A stretch of DNA of 64,000 nt, taken from assembly GCA_022836615.1 (NCBI GenBank), contig MU405340.1, positions 53,004-117,003 of the forward strand, written 5' to 3'. How positions within the stretch are numbered: the stretch's first letter is position 1; each line of letters begins with the position of its first letter. The translations under genes were made by a program, and so were the position numbers. Below are positions 19,852 to 28,815 of this stretch, in pieces. The DNA is from Annulohypoxylon bovei var. microspora (lineage: Eukaryota; Ascomycota; Sordariomycetes; Xylariales; Hypoxylaceae). Under the pieces are notes generated by a model. The model made no database searches and was not told the DNA's origin. It saw only the letters and a program-made list of their open reading frames with translations.

Positions 19852-22800
19852 ATGCTTTCACACCTTCGTTTCCATAGACGGGGCCCGTCCAATCCCTCGT
19901 CTCCCATACCCGAAAACAGTCCGTGGGATACTGCAACGCTTCAGCCAGCCCAGCTCGTCCCTGATGGTGTTCCGGCTCCCGAAATCCGGCCACGATCCGC
20001 TACCTCTGTTCCCTTCGCTCACACCCATGGACAGCCTCCATCGCAATCATCGCAGCCGACATCACCGCAGTCTCAGCAGCATCCACCTTTGCAACACAAC
20101 CAACCACCAGTCTTGCCACCAATTGCTAGAATTTCCTCAGCCGATTCCGATCTATCCATCGACCTCGGTAATTTCGACTCGAAACAACATGAAGAATCAA
20201 AGCAAGAATTGAAACCTCTGCCGCGGTCGCCTTACAACGAAGATACTGGGTTTATTGGTGGTCTAGCTCTACAGAATTACCGCCGGGAGCAACAGGCGCT
20301 GAAGCCAGGCTCGTTGGATAGAAATACAACAAATGCTTCTGAGTCTATCTCATTCGGCGCCCATACTGGCGTGACCAACTTCTCAAATCGCGCGCCGCCA
20401 CCCAATAGGCCTACCAAGGCTGCCTCCTCTTTTATCACGCCTACCTCTCTTCAGAATACCACTACGACGGCTAAACGACCAACAGGCATTAAGATCACGC
20501 CAGATTTACAAACTTCACAAAGTCAGACGATGGCTCTCGATGCGCCAAGGGGCAAAAAGAGCCTTCCCTTTCTCAAGAATCCCATGTCGACATTATTGTT
20601 GCGGAGGAAAACTAGCCAGAATGTACCAGATTTGACATTACCATTACGTGGTCGCGAGGAAGAACCTTCGTATGATCCTCGCATTAGAGGAACCCGAGTT
20701 CACGATTTTAGTGCCCCGCGTCCGAGAAAAGTTGTGTCGATTAATGACCCGACGAATGCAGGAGCTGAGAAGCCTCGTCAAGATACCATATCACCCACCG
20801 TAGAGTACAGTTCTCCCTCTACAGAAGCCCCTCCGGTTCCTCCGAAGGACGACAATTCCCAATCCACCCGAACGTCTTCAACTTATTCCCGAGCAGTATC
20901 GGTAGATGCCGCGTCTTTGCAGAGGTCGCAAGGCTCTAAAAATAGCCTTCCCAGTGTCGAATCTAGAAATGGTCAAAATAGCCAGAGAAGGAAAAGCTCC
21001 ATCCCGCCGTCACTCATGTTATCTCGTAACGTATCAGAAGCATCTGCTCGGGACGTTCTCTCATCAGTACCTAGGCATATGAAAAGCACGTCCTCCCGGT
21101 TCAGTTTTGATATGATCGGTGCAGCGAAGCAAGAAAAGCTACTAGAAGAACGACACCGGCAGCGACAGCAGGATAGAAAAGCAGATGAGGTCCTTGATCA
21201 GCGGGATTCACGTTTTGATGACTTCGATGAAGATGCATTTGATTATGATGCAATGGATTATGATGATGGTCTAGAAGAACGTATACCTGGCGTAAACGCC
21301 GATTATGAAGAGGAAGAGTTTTACAACGCGGATGACCCGGACAATGACCAGGAAAATTTTGCAGGCTTCGTTTTTCAGAGATCTAATCCTATATCAGAGT
21401 TAACGAGCCCTCATAGTGCTGGGGTGTTGCCTACACCTAGGGATGAAAGTGGCAACGTTATTGGCTTTGCAATGACTGAAGAGTCGCCAGATATCCCACT
21501 ACCTTTGAACATCCCTACTAATGACCGGAGCGAAGCTTCCACGAAGCAACCGTCAGAGGGGGATACTCCAACAGGTCTGGGTATCCAGGGGCTAGGAACC
21601 GCTAATGAGATACCTGAACGGGTGTCGTTCCAACAACAGCCACAAGATGCCACAACACAAAAGCCTCTATCCAAGGATGATGAACTATACTTCAATGACG
21701 GACTGATCCATGATTTCGACGGAGAGGGTGATGGTTCGGCATTTGACGAATCTATATTTGACCTGGATGACACAGATAAATATGGTCGGCCCATCCCCGG
21801 TCTGTTTGCCAATGCACTATCGCAAAGACAAGCTGCCCAAGGGGCAAAAAAACGGGAATCCGATATAACGTCTAGATTATCGGCACAATCCGAGCTCTCG
21901 CAGTCTACTGCTCATACCTCTCTCAGTGCTGACTTACAGTCCAAACCAATAGGATTAGAGGTCAATGAGGACAGGGTCACGCGCATGGAAGAGCGGCAGT
22001 CATCGATTTCAGGTTTACAGGCTGCAGATCAAGATCAGATAGCGGCCTACCAGGCCGCTCTAGCAGCCGCAGCTCATCAAGCAGCTGCTTCTGGAAAGTT
22101 TCGAAGAGATTCGTCTCCTCCGCCACCACCTGCTAGGTTAACCATCACGTCTCCAACGACGTCTGGTTCTTCCCAATCTCAATCCCACCCCGACGAGGTT
22201 GATGATTACGAATATGATAATGAGATATCTTCGGGGTTGGACGACTATGAACTTGATGATGACGATATTATCGCGGAAGCTAATGCTAGTGCTCTTGCTA
22301 ACGATTCGGATGGGTGGTATGGTCAGGAATTCGGATTTTATTCTGCACCAACGTCACAACATGTCCATCATGGCCCTAGTGTCTTGAGTGAGAAAAACAT
22401 CTACCACTATTCCCACGGAGGCTATTTCGGTCCAAGCGGTGTCGACCGCTCTACCTCAGGTCGTATTGTCTCCCGTGAACCGAACTTGACGCCTATTACA
22501 GAACGCTCCGAGTACTCGAACCGCAATTCGATTATGAGTTTAGGCGTTCCTCAGAACGCAAATCCTAACGGGCCACTACAGAGTCCTGGCTTGGCTCAGT
22601 TGGCGATGATGGCTGATGACGATAACATGTCGCTATCAGCTCTACTTCGGCTACGCTCCAAGGCGTGGGGTGGTTCTCAAGCGTCGCTCGTGAGCTCGCG
22701 TGACGGGTCACCTAGTGATAGAAATGGCGCTACTAGCCCATGGGGACAAGATCCACTCGGCATTGGACCTTCACATGGGCGCAAGAATTCTGCCTTTTCT

Positions 22801-23295
22801 ATCTTCAGTCAGGATTCGACAGGAGCGGGCAGTGGCTCAGGAAGTCCTACATTAACCATGTCAATGTCCGGCATACCAAATCATGCGATTCCACCCCTCA
22901 GCGTACCACCCATCTCAAACCCCACTTCCACTACGTCCCCCGTTAGTGCACCGGTCTTTTCCCCTTTGCAGACATCTTCAGTGTGCCCACCCGTGTTTGA
23001 GGATGAGGAGACAAGTCCTCTCGACGGAAGAAGAACCGAAACAGGAAGCCCGAGTACGTCAACACCAGACACGATATCAAGGCCTTTTCCTGAGAGTATG
23101 AGCCCAACCGTAGGTGTACCTTCGCAGAAGAGGCCAGGTATGGGACACAGGCATAGAGGAAGTGCAGATAGCATTTCTTACACGAAAGAAGATGATAGTG
23201 GTGAGACACGATGGATCATGGAAAGGCGTCGCACCTCGGAGTCGGGTGAAATCGAGGTTCTCGGTCGGCAGGTAGTCGATAGGGGCAGGATCTAG
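19852..23295 (+). CDS. large, mostly disordered conserved fungal protein of unknown function
   Basis: A single-exon 1,147-residue protein rich in Ser, Pro, Gln and Thr, with no enzyme domain that I can see. Notable segments are an acidic patch at about residues 446-505 (DDFDEDAFDYDAMDYDDG), an Ala/Gln run at about 726-745, and a short folded-looking block at about 817 (DGWYGQEFGFYS). Further on are LSALLRLRSKAWGGSQASL at about 927 and a conserved basic C-terminus (TRWIMERRRTSESGEIEVLG). I recall similar sequences across filamentous ascomycetes, sometimes with an automated 'AGC-kinase C-terminal' label. No kinase domain is present, so I give no function. The many Ser/Pro sites suggest a phosphorylated scaffold or regulatory protein, which is inference. 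It lies between HEM13 and the PAF-acetylhydrolase-like gene, all on the same strand, with separate promoters. Confidence 0.85.
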   Translation: MLSHLRFHRRGPSNPSSPIPENSPWDTATLQPAQLVPDGVPAPEIRPRSATSVPFAHTHGQPPSQSSQPTSPQSQQHPPLQHNQPPVLPPIARISSADSDLSIDLGNFDSKQHEESKQELKPLPRSPYNEDTGFIGGLALQNYRREQQALKPGSLDRNTTNASESISFGAHTGVTNFSNRAPPPNRPTKAASSFITPTSLQNTTTTAKRPTGIKITPDLQTSQSQTMALDAPRGKKSLPFLKNPMSTLLLRRKTSQNVPDLTLPLRGREEEPSYDPRIRGTRVHDFSAPRPRKVVSINDPTNAGAEKPRQDTISPTVEYSSPSTEAPPVPPKDDNSQSTRTSSTYSRAVSVDAASLQRSQGSKNSLPSVESRNGQNSQRRKSSIPPSLMLSRNVSEASARDVLSSVPRHMKSTSSRFSFDMIGAAKQEKLLEERHRQRQQDRKADEVLDQRDSRFDDFDEDAFDYDAMDYDDGLEERIPGVNADYEEEEFYNADDPDNDQENFAGFVFQRSNPISELTSPHSAGVLPTPRDESGNVIGFAMTEESPDIPLPLNIPTNDRSEASTKQPSEGDTPTGLGIQGLGTANEIPERVSFQQQPQDATTQKPLSKDDELYFNDGLIHDFDGEGDGSAFDESIFDLDDTDKYGRPIPGLFANALSQRQAAQGAKKRESDITSRLSAQSELSQSTAHTSLSADLQSKPIGLEVNEDRVTRMEERQSSISGLQAADQDQIAAYQAALAAAAHQAAASGKFRRDSSPPPPPARLTITSPTTSGSSQSQSHPDEVDDYEYDNEISSGLDDYELDDDDIIAEANASALANDSDGWYGQEFGFYSAPTSQHVHHGPSVLSEKNIYHYSHGGYFGPSGVDRSTSGRIVSREPNLTPITERSEYSNRNSIMSLGVPQNANPNGPLQSPGLAQLAMMADDDNMSLSALLRLRSKAWGGSQASLVSSRDGSPSDRNGATSPWGQDPLGIGPSHGRKNSAFSIFSQDSTGAGSGSGSPTLTMSMSGIPNHAIPPLSVPPISNPTSTTSPVSAPVFSPLQTSSVCPPVFEDEETSPLDGRRTETGSPSTSTPDTISRPFPESMSPTVGVPSQKRPGMGHRHRGSADSISYTKEDDSGETRWIMERRRTSESGEIEVLGRQVVDRGRI

Positions 23296-23969
23296 TGGTT
23301 TCCGAGGTGTCTTTCAGGTTTAGGATCTCGCAGTCGCTCCTTTTCGCAACCCGCTGAGAGATAGGGGCAGCGGACCCGGCACAATGGTAGTAAGTTAACG
23401 ATGTGTAGAGCACGTGTTTTGACTTATATGTCACGCTTGCTTAGGTTTTATAACGTAGCATTAGGGAACTAGGGATCGGTAGCATAGATATATAAGGGTT
23501 TGCCGGAGTACAAAAGGATTGGGACATCTGGCTTTCTTGGGTTGGACGGAGGCTATCGGACACAGAGTGGCTTCAATCGTGTACATCTACGCAAACCGTT
23601 GTATAAGTATAATGATGCCTATGGGCAAGGTTAATGTTTATTATCCAGCAAACACCATGTGTTATGAACGGTTAATACATAATGCTAAATAATCTAAATT
23701 TGTGTGCAGTTTGTTCTCGATTACTACACCCTGTAATACTGCTTTCATCACCTAGCAACTCTAGAAGGAATGAGAAGTATAGGTACAACCAGAGCTGAAA
23801 TAAAAAGCCACTTGCGTAACGAGTGGGGTCCCGCACTTAGACCAGGGTATTGCATCATAACCATTCTCTCCCCTAGATTGGTTGGATCATCGATATGTAT
23901 CTATCACTTCATCCGTACTCGAGAAATCTATGAGGAGGAATACATCTACTGTAAGTCTCGAACATTACA
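23296..23969. other. intergenic
   Basis: A gene-free stretch between two genes on the same strand. A 67-codon ORF at 23770-23973 overlaps the start of the next gene and is probably leader sequence. Confidence 0.45.
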
Positions 23970-25520
23970 ATGAAACAAGTTCCTGAAGTTTCGACTCTGG
24001 GCAAGTCGTCGCCAACCAAGCCGAGAGCTCTATCTACTCGGCGACGGAAATTATCATGGCGATACATGGTATGTTCTTTGGTCGCAATTTATATTGTATA
24101 TTGTTATACGTTTTCATTACCCCTTTTCGCTCATTTGCTTCCTAAATATAGCGGTCCGTATCCGGTCGGAGCGGTTGATATTGAAATCCCTCTCCCGTCG
24201 CCGCGTATTATCGATACGGCGCGACTTAAAGGGACGAAAGAGAAGGTGTTCGAATTAGAAACAGTATTCTTCACGATTTATTACCCGACAGCAGAGAATG
24301 CTGTTAGCAGAAAGCCGAAACATTACTGGATTTCGAAGCCCATCTCAATAACAACTGAGGGGTACGCCAAGTTCGCACATATCAGCAATTTTGTCGTGGA
24401 TAAGATCCTAACCAGGGCAGTGAGTGCCCTTGTCGGGAATATACGGATACCTGCGGAAGTTGATGTGCCACTGGCTGACCTCGCAGTTGTGGTTACAGCA
24501 ACCCTGAAGGCTCAAGATGATGTTCAGGAGATAGAGAAGGTGATACAGATCGTGAAGGGCGGCTATCAAGTTATCATATTCTCGCATGGCATGTCGAGCA
24601 GTCGTACAAGTTATACGCATTACGCCGGTGAGCTAGCGTCACGGGGTTACCTCATTGTCATGCTCGAGCATAGGGACGGCTCCTGCCCCGGATCCATCAT
24701 CATGAAAAAAGGCGAGCCAGACAAGATAAAACTCCTCTTTGGCGTCTCTGAAGTGGAGTCCGCCTCCGGGAAAGACCTAACAGTCCCCGAGTTCAAGAGA
24801 GCACAGCTCAATTTTAGGGAGGCCGAGATCGAGGAAGCCGTTCAAGTACTGAAGCTCATCAACGAGGGCCAGGGGGACCAAATCTTCAAGAAAAGCCCCA
24901 GGAACGAAGGGGCAGATCTCCAGAACTGGAAAGGCCGTCTCAACACAGACGAGATGGTCATCGCGGGTCACAGCTACGGCGCGACCGGCGCAATGCAAGC
25001 GCTCCGGGGCGGGCCGAGCCCCGCGCGCCCGTTCAAGGGCGCCGTCATCCTCGACCCGGGGAAGCACAGCGGGCGCCTCAACGACGACATCCGGGTCCCC
25101 GCGCTGGTCGTCCACAGCAACTCGTGGAGCAGCCGCGCCAGCCTGTTCTACGGGCTCCCGCACTTCGACTCGGTCCGGCAGATCGTCGAGGACACCGTGC
25201 TGAGGGGCGTGCCGAGCTGGTTCGCGACCTCCCTCGGCACCTCGCACCCCAGCGTCACGGACGCGCCGCTGCTCGAGCCGCTGCTGCTGAGCTGGACTAC
25301 GGGCGCGCGCATCGATGTTTACGAGGGCTTGCGGCAGTACGTGCACGTCTCCGAGGACTTCCTCTGGTTTCTGGGGACCGGGCGGAGGAGGGGGCTGTTG
25401 CGCGAGAAGGCGGAGTTTCCGAAGTACGACGAGGGCGGCGGGTTCGGGGCGTGGAGGCCGGGGCAGGGGGGCGTGGGCGACTGGAGGAGGTATTGGCAGG
25501 TTCACGTCTCGCCGAACTAG
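23970..25520 (+). CDS. platelet-activating factor acetylhydrolase-like membrane-anchored lipase
   Basis: A single-exon 516-residue alpha/beta hydrolase of the PAF-acetylhydrolase family, which hydrolyses short or oxidised sn-2 acyl groups of phospholipids. A basic N-terminus is followed by one hydrophobic segment (YMVCSLVAIYIVYCYTFSLP), which suggests a signal anchor. The oxyanion-side motif is VIIFSHGMSSSRTSYTHYAG, then LASRGYLIVMLEHRDGS. The nucleophile elbow is GHSYG with Ser335. Asp362 (VILDPGKHS) and His426 (GTSHPSVTDAP) are the likely other triad residues; the spacings of 27 and 91 are reasonable for the family. From about base 24960 to the stop the sequence becomes strikingly GC-rich with G/C third positions, unlike the first two thirds. 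The protein family match continues across that boundary, so the gene is intact. Confidence 0.88.
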   Translation: MKQVPEVSTLGKSSPTKPRALSTRRRKLSWRYMVCSLVAIYIVYCYTFSLPLFAHLLPKYSGPYPVGAVDIEIPLPSPRIIDTARLKGTKEKVFELETVFFTIYYPTAENAVSRKPKHYWISKPISITTEGYAKFAHISNFVVDKILTRAVSALVGNIRIPAEVDVPLADLAVVVTATLKAQDDVQEIEKVIQIVKGGYQVIIFSHGMSSSRTSYTHYAGELASRGYLIVMLEHRDGSCPGSIIMKKGEPDKIKLLFGVSEVESASGKDLTVPEFKRAQLNFREAEIEEAVQVLKLINEGQGDQIFKKSPRNEGADLQNWKGRLNTDEMVIAGHSYGATGAMQALRGGPSPARPFKGAVILDPGKHSGRLNDDIRVPALVVHSNSWSSRASLFYGLPHFDSVRQIVEDTVLRGVPSWFATSLGTSHPSVTDAPLLEPLLLSWTTGARIDVYEGLRQYVHVSEDFLWFLGTGRRRGLLREKAEFPKYDEGGGFGAWRPGQGGVGDWRRYWQVHVSPN

Positions 25521-26334
25521 ATAGGTTAAGTACCCATTTTGGTGGGTTTATAGGTTGGGAATTGAGCTGCCTGGGTAGGGCTGCGTATAATGCTTAGAGG
25601 CTTAAAATGCTTTATGAAGTTCCCAGTTTGCGATTAATTAATTCAAAATTGGTATATTTGGTATCTACCTTACTTGGTCAAATACTACCCCGATACATAA
25701 ATGAAGGTTTATTTAAAAGAAGCTTGCTACTGGCTTCGCAAATAAGCCATGTATACATGGTGGTATCGGTATCCCATATTTAGCCTCGTCTCTTGATTCT
25801 TTCAGCGCCCCTTTCCTTGGCGTACAATATTCTACCACATCCAGCTTCTCTGGTGCGACGTCTTCGCGAGATTGTGTCCTACACATCTGCAGATTAGTGG
25901 CGTTTGGGGGCAGACGCCAATGAGTTACGAGATGAAACTAGACCAACCAGAAGCTTTCAATAGGGATTCCTGCATAATCGTAGGTGCTAATAAAGGATCA
26001 AGATCTGTGTACCTACCTACTTAGATACCAGCAAGGGTTTTATGAGGGCGTACAGCTTCTACACCATTCAAGGTATCTCTCCGTTAGGGCTGGCAGGCTC
26101 GCCTTACAGAGATACAGTCAAATATTGACCCCTCTCCCCCCATACCAGAACCCAAGTATCTGGTTTCTTCTCCGGTGATCACACTCGTAAAAATGAACGG
26201 TCAATAGTGTGAGTAAACCATTGGTGATATCTTATGTCACTATAACCGAAATTTCATGTATACCTAGGTACCTCCTATCTAGTAGGTACATATCATATTT
26301 TCTTCTTTGAAAAAAACGATACAGCACGCTGCGG
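25521..26334. other. intergenic
   Basis: No gene seen. It contains a CTAGGTACC-type motif at 26263-26273 followed by CTAGTAGGTAC. The GC-rich composition of the preceding gene stops sharply at its stop codon. Confidence 0.45.
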
Positions 26335-27338
26335 ATGATGATGACCAATCTTGGGCCTCTCACAACAACTTTCACTCCGGCGCCAGAGTGTACCGCAGTC
26401 ATATCCGGTATCGTGTTTACACAGACCGGAACCGATGGCAACACTACTACACATAAATATCACAGTCTTGGGCCGAGCGATACGTCTTCATGCTATCCAC
26501 CAGCTTTCCAAACCACGTCGGGCTTTTTCTCGCCCGGAATTTGCCCTTCAGGTTGGTCATCGGCGTGCGGGTCCGTTGACGTTATCGGAGGGTCCATAAC
26601 TGAGACCACAGCTACTTGCTGCCCGCTGTATGTTGCCTACTACCCCTAACTTCACTAATTTGTCACGAAAGTTTCTGATTTCTGTGTCTTACTATTATTT
26701 CTAGCGGGTACAAGTGCATACAAGTACCAGACGTAACAGAGACGTGGTCGACGCTATCATGCTCATCGTCTGCGATTTCGACCCTCAATGTGACGGTCCC
26801 CGATGTCTCCAATCAGTACAGTAAGGTCACTCAGCTCTCCGGGATCATCATAAACGCCGCAGCCGTCACCGTGCGTTGGCAGCAGAGCGACTTTGTCGCA
26901 TCCGAGACCAGTACATCAACGACCACATCTCTCTCTTCTTCTACCCTACGCATATCCACAGCAGCTGACAGCTCTCCAACCAACGGGGGTGATAATGGAG
27001 ATACGGGGCTAAGCTCAAACGCGCGGATAGGTATAGGAATTGGCACAGGGCTCGGAAGCTTTGGCTTGATATTGGTCGGGTCTGTGATTGGCACATGGTT
27101 TTGGTGGAGGCGCAGAAAGATGAAGAGAAAACCGAACGACACGATGGCTGAAGTGACAAATCCTGAGGCTGCTAGGCTGCCCACGGAGCTGTGGGAGCAG
27201 TACCAGCAAGAAATGCCAACTTCAAGCAACACACATGAGATGGTCACGGAGAATAATAGGCATGAATTATCGGATACCCCAAGACTAGCGGAGTTACCAG
27301 CGCAACGTTGGAGTTGGGTTCAAGGGATAAACAAATAA
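26335..27338 (+). CDS. single-pass membrane protein with Cys/Ser/Thr-rich exterior
   Basis: Two exons, 26335-26627 and 26705-27338, give 308 residues. The 77-bp intron has a GTATGT donor and a CTAG acceptor, and splicing restores CCPLGYKC. The N-terminal half is Cys- and Thr-rich (LGPLTTTFTPAPECT, CYPPAF, FFSPGICPSGW, ATCCPLGYKC). This is a pattern common in fungal surface proteins of unknown function. A Ser/Thr stalk follows, then a Gly-rich transmembrane helix at about residues 207-232 (GIGTGLGSFGLILVGSVIG). A strong basic stop-transfer (WRRRKMKRK) and a cytosolic tail complete the protein. No classical signal peptide precedes the Cys-rich part, so either the helix acts as the targeting signal or a small upstream exon is missed. 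The layout resembles wall-stress sensors, but there is no sequence basis for naming it one. Confidence 0.75.
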
Positions 27339-27451
27339 TTGCAAGGCGAATTGGGTCATACGCGATATAGCCATAACATCTGAGTTCATAACATGCTGAC
27401 TGGACATACGGCAAGATATAGGGGTTACAATTTTATGAGTTCTTATATTGA

Positions 27452-27488
27452 GTACCTAGGTACCTAGGTACCTAACTACCTAGGTATT
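27452..27488. repeat. tandem CCTAGGTA array
   Basis: About four overlapping copies of the 8-bp palindromic unit CTAGGTAC in the 257-bp gap between the membrane-protein gene and the GH93-like gene. The same word recurs singly across the window. Confidence 0.7.
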
Positions 27489-27595
27489 TGTAAATTCGAA
27501 ACACAGTAAGTTAGTTTTAATGATATAATTATCTGAATAAATCTTTTGTGTAACCAATTTCCATGCGACATATACAGATGAGCCCCCGTAGCAAA

Positions 27596-28735
27596 TTATG
27601 ATGGGACCTTCATGACGCTGATAGTGACCTTATTCGTCGTGCTTGGAGGTAAATGACCCCCTCCCGCAATTAGAAGTTGACTTTGATCTTCCTGGAACAC
27701 ATGCAATGACCTAGTATAAGAGACTCCCTCGGGTGTCGACACTTTCTTCCACGAGCCTTCGGCTCCCAGTGCCTCATTGATATAGATCTCAGAACAGCAT
27801 CCTGAAGACACTATGATGGTTCCATTTACTCCACCAGCTGATGACCACACGACATACGGCGAGCCAGTAGGGACTGTGCCGTCGGTAGTTTGAAGTACGT
27901 GGTGGGTTGCGCTGTTGAATGACTCTGGGTCGCTGGAAAGACGGTAGTAAACCGGGAAAGTTCCTGAATTTGCTGGGTTCGGGCCGCCTCCGTATTCGTA
28001 AGTGTATATATACTGGCCATTTGGAAGCAGTGCTAGGATGGGCATGCCAGGTCGCTGGCTATAAGTGGGATAAGCCACATCGTCCACCACGGGTCCCCAG
28101 TTCAGCAAGTCTGTACTCGTCTGATGGACGATCTTCTGACCGTGCGCCGAGTCTCGCTGATCTGAGTAGTAGTAGATAAGCTTGCCCTTGTTAAGCAATA
28201 AAAACGGTTCCCACACAGGGGTCATGCCGTTATTAGATATAGCTTGACCCCCGGAAGCGACGTGGCTGAGGAATGTCCAGGTCTGCCCACTGTCCTTAGA
28301 CCCGTAGATGTCGAGATGGGTGCTCGAGAGGTTCGTCGGGATCGATGATCCGGCTAATAGTACGTCCCCCTTTTTATATCCTGCGAAATCCTCTGGCAGC
28401 ACGTAGAGGAATGGCTGGTATCGGAGGCCATATCCATACCCCTGATCTTCAACTTGAGATAACTTCGTCCATGTGGAACCCTTATCGCTAGACTTGTAGA
28501 TTGGGAAGTAAACCAGGGGAGGCTCCGGGCTGTAGTTTTCCCATGTTGCTAGGATGTCATCATTGGGGAGCTGGGCTGTACGCGCATATAGAGTTCTCGG
28601 ATCCGTATAGGTAGAAGGCGGAGTGAAGATGACAACTTGTGAGAGTTCTTTGATGTCAGACTGTGCCAGCGCAGAGATAGCGTAGGGCACCGAAACGACG
28701 GCCAAGCTGACCAATAACCGTTCACAGAGCAACAT
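27596..28735 (-). CDS. secreted GH93-like exo-arabinanase (sialidase/BNR fold)
   Basis: A single-exon 379-residue secreted enzyme. The ATG at 28735 begins a clear signal peptide (MLLCERLLVSLAVVSVPYAI, then SALA-QSD). The body has the six-bladed propeller signatures of BNR/sialidase-like proteins: Asp-box-like SSDKGSTWTKL and SKDSGQTWTFL. The ILATWENYSPEPPLVYFPI block resembles fungal GH93 exo-alpha-1,5-L-arabinanases, which release arabinobiose from arabinan. Glu176 (PVWEPFLL) and Glu247 (YTYEYGGG) are spaced like the catalytic acid/base and nucleophile pair reported for GH93. These equivalences are from memory and not aligned. The likely role is extracellular pectin side-chain degradation. 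It is convergent with the membrane-protein gene. Confidence 0.8.
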   Translation of the reverse strand: MLLCERLLVSLAVVSVPYAISALAQSDIKELSQVVIFTPPSTYTDPRTLYARTAQLPNDDILATWENYSPEPPLVYFPIYKSSDKGSTWTKLSQVEDQGYGYGLRYQPFLYVLPEDFAGYKKGDVLLAGSSIPTNLSSTHLDIYGSKDSGQTWTFLSHVASGGQAISNNGMTPVWEPFLLLNKGKLIYYYSDQRDSAHGQKIVHQTSTDLLNWGPVVDDVAYPTYSQRPGMPILALLPNGQYIYTYEYGGGPNPANSGTFPVYYRLSSDPESFNSATHHVLQTTDGTVPTGSPYVVWSSAGGVNGTIIVSSGCCSEIYINEALGAEGSWKKVSTPEGVSYTRSLHVFQEDQSQLLIAGGGHLPPSTTNKVTISVMKVPS

Positions 28736-28808
28736 GTTCACTGACGACGAAGTATTAATGAAGGCATTGAAGATTGACGCGTCCGAGATCTACGCAAGAT
28801 TTATTCTA

Positions 28809-28815
28809 TTATATA
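28809..28815 (-). promoter_or_regulatory. TATA box of the GH93-like gene
   Basis: TATATAA on the minus strand, 74 bp upstream of the ATG at 28735. The position and sequence suit a core promoter. Confidence 0.5.

Noticed and set aside
24777..25505. 242-codon minus-strand ORF opposite the PAF-acetylhydrolase-like gene
   Set aside because: A shadow caused by high GC and lack of stops in the antisense frame; the plus-strand frame carries the catalytic motifs.
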